This document shows positions 43,255 to 51,253 of a DNA stretch of 64,000 bases, in pieces (the first letter of the stretch is position 1; every line of letters begins with the position of its first letter). The notes beneath the pieces are model-generated. The model did no database searches. It was not told where the DNA came from and was given only the letters and a program-made list of their open reading frames with translations. The DNA comes from an uncultured Dokdonia sp. Its GTDB lineage: Bacteria; Bacteroidota; Bacteroidia; Flavobacteriales; Flavobacteriaceae. The stretch spans positions 1-64,000 of the forward strand of contig NZ_CANLNH010000007.1 in assembly GCF_947492535.1 (NCBI RefSeq), in the 5' to 3' direction. A program made the position numbers and the translations under genes.

Positions 43255-44208
43255 ATGAAAGTATTAGCAAACGATGGTGTTTCTCAAACAGGAATTGATG
43301 CACTAGAAAAAGCCGGATTTGAAGTAATTACAACAAAAGTTGCCCAAGAACAACTTGCTAACTATATCAACTCAGAACAGATTGATGTCGTATTAGTACG
43401 TAGTGCAACAACAGTTCGTAAAGAAGTGATTGATGCATGCCCAAGTCTTAAGATTATAGGACGTGGGGGTGTTGGTATGGATAATATAGATGTTGCCTAT
43501 GCACGTGAAAAAGGATTACACGTAATTAATACACCAGCAGCTTCGTCTGCATCGGTAGCAGAATTGGTATTTGCGCATTTATATGGAAGTGTTCGCTTTT
43601 TATATGCAGCCAATAGAGATATGCCATTAGATGGAGATTCTAAATTTAAGGATCTTAAGAAAGCATACGCAAAGGGAACTGAACTTAGAGGAAAAACATT
43701 AGGTATTATTGGATTTGGACGTATCGGGCAAGAGGTTGCAAAAATTGCGATTGGTTGTGGTATGAACGTGATTGCTAGTGATCCATTTATGGAAAAGGCA
43801 ACAATTGATCTTTCATTTTTTGATGGACAGAAAGCTTCGTTTACCATTGAAACGATTGCAAAAGAAGATATCTTAAAGCAAGCTGACTTTATCACATTAC
43901 ATGTGCCTGCTCAAAAGGAATATGTCATTGGAAAAGGTGAACTAGCGCTTATGAAAAATAACGCAGGTCTTGTAAATGCTGCTCGAGGAGGCGTTATAGA
44001 TGAAGTAGCCCTTATCGATGCTTTGGATAAAAGAAAATTAGCTTTTGCTGCATTAGATGTTTTTGAAAATGAACCAAAGCCAGCAATACAAGTACTTATG
44101 AATCCTAGAGTATCATTAACACCGCATATAGGTGCTGCGACACAACAAGCACAAGATCGTATTGGTACAGAACTAGCAGATCAGATTATTGAGATCTTAG
44201 TCAAGTAG
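43255..44208 (+). CDS. serA: D-3-phosphoglycerate dehydrogenase-type 2-hydroxyacid dehydrogenase
   Basis: This 317-residue NAD-dependent dehydrogenase of the D-2-hydroxyacid family is adjacent to serC, so it is very likely the first enzyme of serine synthesis. Rossmann motif GIIGFGRIGQEV is near 150, with catalytic Arg in NAARGG, Glu in FENEP and His in TPHIGAAT. It lacks the C-terminal ACT/regulatory domains of the E. coli enzyme, which fits the short type and suggests no serine feedback by that route. A strong terminator follows. Confidence 0.93.
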   Translation: MKVLANDGVSQTGIDALEKAGFEVITTKVAQEQLANYINSEQIDVVLVRSATTVRKEVIDACPSLKIIGRGGVGMDNIDVAYAREKGLHVINTPAASSASVAELVFAHLYGSVRFLYAANRDMPLDGDSKFKDLKKAYAKGTELRGKTLGIIGFGRIGQEVAKIAIGCGMNVIASDPFMEKATIDLSFFDGQKASFTIETIAKEDILKQADFITLHVPAQKEYVIGKGELALMKNNAGLVNAARGGVIDEVALIDALDKRKLAFAALDVFENEPKPAIQVLMNPRVSLTPHIGAATQQAQDRIGTELADQIIEILVK

Positions 44209-44229
44209 ATCATTATTTACAATATCATC

Positions 44230-44277
44230 AAAAGCAAATGCCTTTAGAGTGTACACTCTAAAGGCATCTGCTTTTAT
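44230..44277 (+). terminator. Strong terminator after serA
   Basis: A long hairpin (AAAAGCA, ATGCCTTTAGAGT arm with ACTCTAAAGGCAT, TGCTTTT arm around GTAC-type loop) ends in a T-run, 22 bp after the stop; one bulged base each side near the base. Confidence 0.8.
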
Positions 44278-44394
44278 TTTTTATTGATTATATAATTTTT
44301 TGTTAAAGATTCACTATTTTTGATAAGTTTTTAAGACTAAATTAACATTTATCTTACTACACAAACCAAAAAAACTAACAAAAATTTACTTACA

Positions 44395-46710
44395 ATGAAA
44401 AAACTACTACTAGTATGTTTTGCAATTTGTGTTGCTAACATCAGCATTGGACAAGTTACAAATGAAGGAGTACCCAAGAGTTGGAAAAACCTCGAAAGCT
44501 CGAAAGCTAAATCAAAGATTTTACCCAGTTTTGATTTAGAATCTATTAAAGCGGAAGATGCAATAAATGAACAAGACAGGGATAACCCTAAACCTTGGCG
44601 TTTTGGATATATGCATAGCGTAGATTATGGCTTACAAGATGGAACATGGGATACCCTAGAAAATGGGGATCGTGTATGGAGAATTGCTATTGAATCGCCT
44701 GGTGCAATATCATTAAACTTTATTTTTGATGAATTTTACATGCCAGAAGGTGCTTCTGTTTATTTATATAGTGATGACAGAAAAGACTTATTAGGAGCTT
44801 ATACAGCTGTTCAGAATCAAGAAAGTGGCATCTTAGGAACTTGGTTAGTCAAAGGAGAAAAAGTATGGATAGAATATTTTGAACCTCTTGCTGTTCAAGG
44901 GCAAGGAAAATTACATATTGCAAAAGCAACACATGGATATAGAAGTTCTGGAGCATTTGCAAATAATACTACGAAAGCATTAAACGATTCTGGAGATTGT
45001 AATCTAGATGTAGATTGTTCTATAGGAGATGATTGGGAACTCTTTAAAAATCATAATAAGAAATCTATAGGTATTCTTCTTTCAGGAGGTAATGGATTTT
45101 GTAGTGGTGCACTAATTAATAATACCTCTAATGATGGCACTCCGTATTTCTTAACGGCAAATCATTGTTTCAGTAATCCTGCAGCTTGGTCTTTCCGTTT
45201 CGGATGGATCAGTCCTACGCCTGTATGTGCAAGTACTGATAATAGTGAAGCAGGTCCCGAAGATATGACGATTAGTGGAGGTACGTTAAGAGCTAGAAAT
45301 GCTGATTCTGATTTTTGCCTAGTTGAAATTAATAGTGATATCCCTGAAGATTGGGATAGAGTTTGGGCTGGTTGGGATAAAACAGATAATTTTCCAGAGT
45401 TTCAAGTAGGTATTCACCACCCAAGTGGAGATGTCATGAAAGTGTGTAGAGATGATACTCCTGCAATTAAAGCGATACATGATGCTGGAGGTGGTCCTCA
45501 AGATGAGGCTGAGACTTGGGAAATTACAAGTGCCGGAGGTGGCTGGGAACTAGGTGTTACTGAGGGTGGTTCTTCAGGTTCTCCATTATTTGATCAAAAT
45601 GGAAGAATTATTGGTCAGTTATTTGGAGGAGGCGCTGCTTGTTCAGGTACAAATGATAATAATGCATTAGATTTTTATGGACGTTTTGGTATTTCTTGGG
45701 ACGGTCCTACGGCTGCGACAAGGCTACGTGATTGGTTAGATCCAACTGAAACTGATCCAGATGTTTTAGATAGTTTCCCAGTTCTTGAGACATTTGAATT
45801 TGATGGAACAGTGAGTGTAGCAATTCCAGAATTAGAGTGTGGAAACACAACTACTGCTCCTATAATTACACTTAATAATCAAGGCTCTCAAGATATCACT
45901 TCTGCAACACTAACTTGGAATCTAGATGGAGGTAACGAGGAAACTATAGAGTTTACTGGTACGCTTGGACAGTTTGAATCAGAAGACATTACTTTAGATC
46001 CTATTGATTTTAGTACTGGTATGCACGAGGTAAATGTTACTTTGGTATCTATCAATGGTGATGCTGATCAAAATGCTGATAATAACTCCGCAACAGGAGA
46101 AATAAATGTTGAAGCAGAATTAATTACCACTCAAGTTCACTTAGAGCTTACAACTGATGATTATGCTGAAGAAACTTCTTGGGAGTTTAGAAATATTGAT
46201 GGGACAATAATCGCAAGTTTTGGACCTTATCAGCAAACAACTGATGATAATACCACATTTACCTATGATTTTGATGTAGATCCTAACGAATGTTATGAGT
46301 TTGAAATTTTTGATGCATTTGGAGATGGTATTTGTTGTCAATTTGGAAATGGATCGTATGAATTAACTATAGACGATGAAACTGTTATATTTTCTGGTGG
46401 TGAATTTGGCGATAGCGAAATCACACAAGCAGCTATTGGTGAACCTCTATCTGTAGGTGATGTGTTTAGTGATAATTTTTCATTATATCCTAACCCTGTA
46501 GCTAATGTTTTAAATATAACAATGTCTACAATCACGCCTGAAGTTAACTACGCTATTGTAAATATAGTTGGACAACAAATCCAAAAAGGAACATTATCAA
46601 CAGGTACTACTGAATTATCTACTGAGAAATTAACTCCAGGAATCTATTTTATTACAATAGAAGATACTGTGAACAATACACGCTTTACTGAAAAGCTAAT
46701 CAAGAAATAA
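44395..46710 (+). CDS. Secreted trypsin-like serine protease with type IX sorting domain
   Basis: The 771-residue protein has a signal peptide (to about residue 20, SIGQV). After a propeptide-like beta domain (about 60-190) comes a chymotrypsin-fold protease resembling lysyl/glutamyl endopeptidases: GFCSGALINN, TANHCF (catalytic His), DSDFCLVEI (Asp) and GGSSGSPLFD (Ser), with cysteines for disulfides. Next come a CARDB-like domain (about 475-575), a beta-sandwich domain with DAFGDGICC (about 580-680), and a type IX secretion C-terminal domain (LYPNPVANVLNI ... GIYFITIED). A secreted or cell-surface protease of broad use. Monocistronic with terminators on both sides. Confidence 0.92.
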   Translation: MKKLLLVCFAICVANISIGQVTNEGVPKSWKNLESSKAKSKILPSFDLESIKAEDAINEQDRDNPKPWRFGYMHSVDYGLQDGTWDTLENGDRVWRIAIESPGAISLNFIFDEFYMPEGASVYLYSDDRKDLLGAYTAVQNQESGILGTWLVKGEKVWIEYFEPLAVQGQGKLHIAKATHGYRSSGAFANNTTKALNDSGDCNLDVDCSIGDDWELFKNHNKKSIGILLSGGNGFCSGALINNTSNDGTPYFLTANHCFSNPAAWSFRFGWISPTPVCASTDNSEAGPEDMTISGGTLRARNADSDFCLVEINSDIPEDWDRVWAGWDKTDNFPEFQVGIHHPSGDVMKVCRDDTPAIKAIHDAGGGPQDEAETWEITSAGGGWELGVTEGGSSGSPLFDQNGRIIGQLFGGGAACSGTNDNNALDFYGRFGISWDGPTAATRLRDWLDPTETDPDVLDSFPVLETFEFDGTVSVAIPELECGNTTTAPIITLNNQGSQDITSATLTWNLDGGNEETIEFTGTLGQFESEDITLDPIDFSTGMHEVNVTLVSINGDADQNADNNSATGEINVEAELITTQVHLELTTDDYAEETSWEFRNIDGTIIASFGPYQQTTDDNTTFTYDFDVDPNECYEFEIFDAFGDGICCQFGNGSYELTIDDETVIFSGGEFGDSEITQAAIGEPLSVGDVFSDNFSLYPNPVANVLNITMSTITPEVNYAIVNIVGQQIQKGTLSTGTTELSTEKLTPGIYFITIEDTVNNTRFTEKLIKK

Positions 46711-46740
46711 AAATCAATTTCTTATAGTTATATATAAATG

Positions 46741-46767
46741 AAACGGGTGTTATTTTAACACCCGTTT
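46741..46767 (+). terminator. Terminator after the secreted protease gene
   Basis: A 12-bp perfect stem (46741-46752 with 46756-46767, AAACGGGTGTTA arm), 3-nt loop, followed by T residues. Confidence 0.85.
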
Positions 46768-46783
46768 TTTAAATCCAAGAATT

Positions 46784-47194
46784 ATGAAAACTGTATACCT
46801 TCTTTTTAGTACAATATTATTTTTTTCTGCTTGTAATAGCGCAAAAACAGATACTAAAAAATCTATACTTAAAAATGAAACTTATACAATAATAAAACTT
46901 ATAGAAAACAACGTTTCTTCAACAAATATGTCTATTACCTTTAATGAAGAAACTAGTAAAATATCTGGAAACACAGGATGTAATTCGTATTTTGGAGATT
47001 ATACATATAAAGATAATACCATATCTTTTTCAGGTGTAGGAGCTACTAAAAAATATTGTCCTAAAATCAGTAAGATAGAAAAGTTGTTATTAAATACACT
47101 TAAAGAAACGACACAAGTCTATAAAAACGCTACTGACGAAATCTTATTTAAAAATAGTGATGATAAGGTCGTAATCATTGCAAAACTACAATAA
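46784..47194 (+). CDS. META-domain lipoprotein (HslJ-like)
   Basis: The 136-residue protein has a lipoprotein signal ending at a Cys near residue 17 (LFFSACNS). The META-domain signature is visible in NMSITFNEETSKISGNTGCNSYFG and FSGVGATKKYCP. Related to HslJ-type small envelope proteins. Function unknown; likely outer-membrane or periplasmic. It lies immediately after the previous gene's terminator and stands alone. Confidence 0.85.
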   Translation: MKTVYLLFSTILFFSACNSAKTDTKKSILKNETYTIIKLIENNVSSTNMSITFNEETSKISGNTGCNSYFGDYTYKDNTISFSGVGATKKYCPKISKIEKLLLNTLKETTQVYKNATDEILFKNSDDKVVIIAKLQ

Positions 47195-47372
47195 CAACAA
47201 AATATAACACATTTATTTTTAGATATTTAATTAAAAAACGGTAGATGTAAAATATATTCACATCGACAAAAGGGTGTTTTTTACCGATAAAATGCATTTT
47301 AAAAATTTTAAACGCATCTTCCCTTAAATATTTCGTAAATTGAAACTATTAATAACTTAAAACAATAAAAGG

Positions 47373-48005
47373 ATGTCAGGATTACTAGACTTATTAAATA
47401 GCCCAATGGGAAAGCAGATTATTAGCGGAGTGAGTGGGTCAACAGGTCAATCAGAAAGTGATACAGGTAATCTATTAAGTATGGCAATGCCAGTACTTAT
47501 GGGTGCCATGAAGAAAAATGTACAAACACCAGATGGAGCAGCAGGATTAATGGGAGCATTATCTGGAAAACATGATGGTAGTATATTAGATAATTTAGGT
47601 GGTCTTTTTCAAGGAGGTGTAGATGAGAGTGTTCAAAAAGACGGGGAAGGAATTTTAGGACATCTCTTAGGAGGAAATCGTCCTACTGTAGAAAACGCCT
47701 TAAGTCAAAAATCAGGAATGGATGCTGGATCTGTAGGTCAGATTCTTAAAGTAGCTGCTCCAATTTTAATGGGAGTACTTGGAAAACAAACAAAACAAGC
47801 AGGCGTTAGTGATGCTAACGGAATGAATGCATTACTAGGTGGTATGTTAGGTGGACAACCTAAAGAAAACCAAAGCTTAATTTCATCATTATTAGATGCA
47901 GATGGAGATGGAAGCATCTTAGATGATGTAGCTGGTATGGTGTTAGGAGGCAGTAAAAAACAAGGAGGTCTTGGCGGATTATTAGGAGGTCTCTTCGGAA
48001 AATAA
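47373..48005 (+). CDS. DUF937 family protein
   Basis: The 210-residue glycine-rich protein starts MSGLLDLLNSPMGKQII, the usual opening of DUF937. It repeats a GALSGKHDGSILDNLGGLF-type unit again near 165-185 (DADGDGSILDDVAGM), and ends with Gly-Leu repeats (GGLGGLLGGLFGK). No signal peptide. Function unknown for the family. A terminator hairpin follows. Confidence 0.9.
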   Translation: MSGLLDLLNSPMGKQIISGVSGSTGQSESDTGNLLSMAMPVLMGAMKKNVQTPDGAAGLMGALSGKHDGSILDNLGGLFQGGVDESVQKDGEGILGHLLGGNRPTVENALSQKSGMDAGSVGQILKVAAPILMGVLGKQTKQAGVSDANGMNALLGGMLGGQPKENQSLISSLLDADGDGSILDDVAGMVLGGSKKQGGLGGLLGGLFGK

Positions 48006-48032
48006 ATCGTACGTAACTTAATCTATTATTTT

Positions 48033-48066
48033 AAAGTCACATGCTACTGCGGTAGTATGTGACTTT
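48033..48066 (+). terminator. Terminator after the DUF937 gene
   Basis: AAAGTCACAT, GCTACTGC and GGTAGTATGTGACTTT form a hairpin (one wobble) followed by seven T residues. Confidence 0.8.
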
Positions 48067-48172
48067 TTTTGTATCATAATGTCTCAATTTCGAACTATGA
48101 GACGTAATCCAATAAGTCATCATTAACTATTACACATTTATTTGGTAAAATTGCATCTACAAACATCAATCA

Positions 48173-49702
48173 ATGAAATCACAAATCACACTCATCCTAC
48201 TTTTTACTCTTCTTTTAAATAGTTGTAAAGAAGAAGAAAAAAAAGAAGTGTTTGTTACTACTTCTACCGATACATTCACTTCAGAAATAAATCACTTAAA
48301 AGAATATTTTCAAATTCCTGGACTCGCCATTTTAATTAAAAAAGGAGATACAACAATTCATGAAGGGTATTTAGGATATGCTACTATAACAGATAGTATC
48401 GCATTAGATAAAACAACAACAATTCCTATGGCATCCCTAACAAAAATATTTTCTGGAATTGTAATCATGCAATTAGAAGAGGAAAGAAAACTATCACTAG
48501 ATGATCCTATTAATAAGTATCTACCAGACATGGGAGTTCCTGAGACTATTAAAATAAAACATATTCTCTCTCATACATCCCAAGGAGAAGTAGGCAAACA
48601 TTTTTATTACAGTAGTCGCTTTGGAATCTTAACACCTATCATTGAGAAAGCAGCTGGATATCCCTTTGAAGATGCTATTCAGAAAAGAATCATCAATAAG
48701 CTTCAACTTACGAATACCTACCTATTAAAAGACTCTCTACAAATTAATTCTGAAAACAGAAAAATAGCAGCTCCCTACTTTTTAGGAGGTGATATGAAAG
48801 ATGGTTTTTTTCTAAAAGAGACAAGAGGTGGGTTTATAGATTATGGATTCTCTGCATCTGCAGGAATAACGTCTACGGTTCATGATCTAGGAGTATTAAG
48901 TGATGCACTAGATAGTAATACTCTTATATCTAAGGCATCAAAAGAAAAAATAATGACTCCTTTTGCGAATGACTCCCCATATGGTCTTGGTATTTTCACA
49001 CAAGAGTTTTTAGGCGAACAATTAATTTGGGGCTATGGTCAATATGATTGCTACTCTAGTTTATTACTTAAAGTTCCAAGTAAAAACCTCACTTTTATTA
49101 TAGCAGCAAATAATAACTTGATGAGCGATCCTGCTCGTTTGATTAATGGTGATATCACTACTTCATTATTTGCAATGAGTTTTCTTAAAAACTATGTGTA
49201 TCACTTTAATAATATGCCGCTTTTTGAAAATGCAAATTCATTAGCATCATTAAAAGACAAGATAAAAGGGGCTAAAAAAGAGTTTTACCGTCAAAAATTA
49301 ATTGCGCAAGCATCTGCCGAAGCCTATATGACAAGGTTTGATAGTCGTAGTGGGGATAATAGCAAAGCTATTTTAAAGGAGTATTTTAAGCTATTCCCAA
49401 TGAATGAGACAAGTAGTAATCTCACAATACTTTTCAATTTACAATTTCATAAAACGATTGCTAGTATGCGTGAAGAACCTGAATTCACTGCATTTGATAC
49501 GGAATATAAAAAGATAGGTTCACAACTACTTTCTATAGATACTCACAATCCATATGCAAATTATTATATGGCCAACTATTACCAAACTAAAAACAATATA
49601 GATAGTACCACCTACTTCTATAAGAAAGTTGTTGATGCAGATAATTTCTCTCCATGGTGGTATACTCAAGAAGCACAACAGTGGCTTGAAAGTCAAAACT
49701 AG
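48173..49702 (+). CDS. Lipoprotein serine hydrolase (class C beta-lactamase fold)
   Basis: The 509-residue protein has a lipobox ending at a Cys near residue 17 (LLLNSCKEE). The penicillin-binding/beta-lactamase fold (about 35-340) shows MASLTKIFSG (nucleophile Ser and Lys of SxxK), a second-motif Tyr in HFYYSSRFG (where YxN is usual, here YSS), and an SHTSQGE block. A C-terminal 150-residue helical extension (about 370-509) resembles TPR. Probably a periplasmic/outer-membrane esterase or peptidase rather than a true beta-lactamase. Stand-alone with a following terminator. Confidence 0.85.
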   Translation: MKSQITLILLFTLLLNSCKEEEKKEVFVTTSTDTFTSEINHLKEYFQIPGLAILIKKGDTTIHEGYLGYATITDSIALDKTTTIPMASLTKIFSGIVIMQLEEERKLSLDDPINKYLPDMGVPETIKIKHILSHTSQGEVGKHFYYSSRFGILTPIIEKAAGYPFEDAIQKRIINKLQLTNTYLLKDSLQINSENRKIAAPYFLGGDMKDGFFLKETRGGFIDYGFSASAGITSTVHDLGVLSDALDSNTLISKASKEKIMTPFANDSPYGLGIFTQEFLGEQLIWGYGQYDCYSSLLLKVPSKNLTFIIAANNNLMSDPARLINGDITTSLFAMSFLKNYVYHFNNMPLFENANSLASLKDKIKGAKKEFYRQKLIAQASAEAYMTRFDSRSGDNSKAILKEYFKLFPMNETSSNLTILFNLQFHKTIASMREEPEFTAFDTEYKKIGSQLLSIDTHNPYANYYMANYYQTKNNIDSTTYFYKKVVDADNFSPWWYTQEAQQWLESQN

Positions 49703-49729
49703 CTATCATTTTTTTAAAAACATATTTAC

Positions 49730-49762
49730 TCACTCAAGATTTTATGACATACTCTTGAGTGA
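49730..49762 (+). terminator. Terminator after the serine hydrolase gene
   Basis: TCACTCAAGA (49730-49739) pairs with TCTTGAGTGA (49753-49762) around a 13-nt loop; a T-run follows. Confidence 0.8.
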
Positions 49763-49931
49763 TTTTTTTATATAAAAACCCAATCCCCTCACCCAAACTG
49801 CCTATTCCCTCATTTATCATTTCAACAATCATGTAAGTGCTATAGATTTGTTAACGACAAAGAGCAGTAATGATACTGCTTTACATTAACACAAGTTTTG
49901 AACTAAAATCAGTACATTTAAGATTATAATT

Positions 49932-50339
49932 ATGAAAAAGATCGTTTACACTTTACTCCTAGCCACCTTTATTATAGGATGTGCTACCACCAATACTAAA
50001 AATGATATTGCAAATACTGCTGGAAATGCTTCAGATACGGTACGCATAGCAAATGATAGTTTAGAATTTGAAATTATTATCATAGAACCTGGATTTAATA
50101 ATTGGTTAGTCACACAACAACCAAGAGGATATTATGTGCAACCCTATTTGGAAAATAGAAATTTAATGCGGGTAATAGAATATAATAACCGTGTATTGGA
50201 GAGCTCTCGATTTGATCCTAATATTTACTTACAGCAAATAAATTATGAACGAGGCATCGATTATGGTTACGAAGTAAATTATTTATTACATAATTGGTTC
50301 AACTTTTTTGAAAGACGTTATAAGCAAAAGCTACGATAG
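49932..50339 (+). CDS. DUF6146-like lipoprotein
   Basis: The 135-residue protein has a lipoprotein signal ending at a Cys near 17 (FIIGCATT). The body contains EIIIIEPGFNNWLVTQQPRGYY and NYLLHNWFNFFERRYKQK, which I associate with DUF6146. Function unknown. It is the first gene of a five-gene run (to 54273): 15 bp later comes the DUF6787-like gene, then the His/Cys-rich protein, the TonB receptor and a lipoprotein. Confidence 0.75.
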   Translation: MKKIVYTLLLATFIIGCATTNTKNDIANTAGNASDTVRIANDSLEFEIIIIEPGFNNWLVTQQPRGYYVQPYLENRNLMRVIEYNNRVLESSRFDPNIYLQQINYERGIDYGYEVNYLLHNWFNFFERRYKQKLR

Positions 50340-50354
50340 TCGTATTTTTGTTCT

Positions 50355-50876
50355 GTGATACAGAACATCAAAAATCGTTGGGAAATAACTCAAAATTGGC
50401 AATTCATCCATATTATTCTTGGTTTGATTGCCACTTTTTTTTCAGCATACCTCATCGCAAAAGGAATTATTAAATCTTTTGCTATTCAAAATGAAACCTA
50501 TACGCTCGTGGCCATTAGTGTATGTACCCTATTTGTTGCTTTCATTTTATTAAAAATCACTTTTTGGCTATTTAAAAAACTATATAAACGTTGGGGTGTT
50601 AAGCAACGATGGCAACTTATCGCTATGTTTTTAGTCTTTGCTGTTACGGGATCTACTGCTGGGAAAGTTTCTGACCCTATTATGGAATTAATAGGACTAG
50701 CAAGAGAAACTACCAATGGATGGGTTTATTGGCCTGTTAGAATTGTGTTAATTTTCCCAATTTATCAAGTTTTATTAGTGATCTTTGGCTGGATATTTGG
50801 TCAATACAATTTTTTTAAGAACTTTGCGATCAAAATGGCCTCAAGAATGGGGTTTGGTTTTTTATTTAAAAAGTAA
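50355..50876 (+). CDS. DUF6787-like membrane protein
   Basis: The 173-residue protein starts at GTG 50355. Four hydrophobic helices (about 18-38, 48-70, 85-105, 125-150) alternate with basic loops; the pattern WEITQNWQFIHI and VKQRWQLIAMFLVFAVTGS is characteristic of DUF6787. Inner-membrane location. It lies in the operon 49932-54273; the stop is 2 bp before the next start. Confidence 0.78.
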   Translation: MIQNIKNRWEITQNWQFIHIILGLIATFFSAYLIAKGIIKSFAIQNETYTLVAISVCTLFVAFILLKITFWLFKKLYKRWGVKQRWQLIAMFLVFAVTGSTAGKVSDPIMELIGLARETTNGWVYWPVRIVLIFPIYQVLLVIFGWIFGQYNFFKNFAIKMASRMGFGFLFKK

Positions 50877-50878
50877 GC

Positions 50879-51211
50879 TTGCGTACATTTCGTTCACATA
50901 TTATAAAAAATATATCGGCAATTGCCCTTATGTTCTTCTTATTACTGCCAACGGCAGTTAATTTTGCGCATAGTGCAGAAGGACATGACCATAGTGATCG
51001 TTGTGAGAATAAATCAGATACGCATGTACACGAAAAGAAGTTAGATTGCTGTCTTTGTGATGTTACACTTCAAGACAACGGCATTTTTAATTTCACAAAA
51101 GACATCATATTTGTCCCTTATCAGGATATTTTTGAAAAAACTATTCATACACAAACGGTATATCTATCTATATATCGTACTACAGAATCTAGAGGTCCTC
51201 CCTCATGTTAA
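50879..51211 (+). CDS. Exported His/Cys-rich small protein, probable metal binder
   Basis: The 110-residue protein starts at TTG 50879 (an ATG at 50930 is within the signal peptide hydrophobic core). The signal peptide spans about 8-32. The segment following it is dense in His and Cys: HSAEGHDHSDRC, then HVHEKKLDCCLCD, a likely divalent-metal site (zinc or copper). The C-terminal half ends RGPPSC. It precedes the TonB receptor by 42 bp. Similar small proteins sit before metal-type receptors in Bacteroidota; the ligand is inferred. Confidence 0.75.
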   Translation: MRTFRSHIIKNISAIALMFFLLLPTAVNFAHSAEGHDHSDRCENKSDTHVHEKKLDCCLCDVTLQDNGIFNFTKDIIFVPYQDIFEKTIHTQTVYLSIYRTTESRGPPSC

Positions 51212-51253
51212 TAATACGCTACATTACGCTTTAGATTAACAAATTTTTTATTC

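Noticed and set aside
40431-44208. Ferredoxin and acyl-CoA reductase as part of a luciferase-like (lux) operon
   Set aside because: No luxAB or other lux genes; the neighbourhood is serine synthesis.
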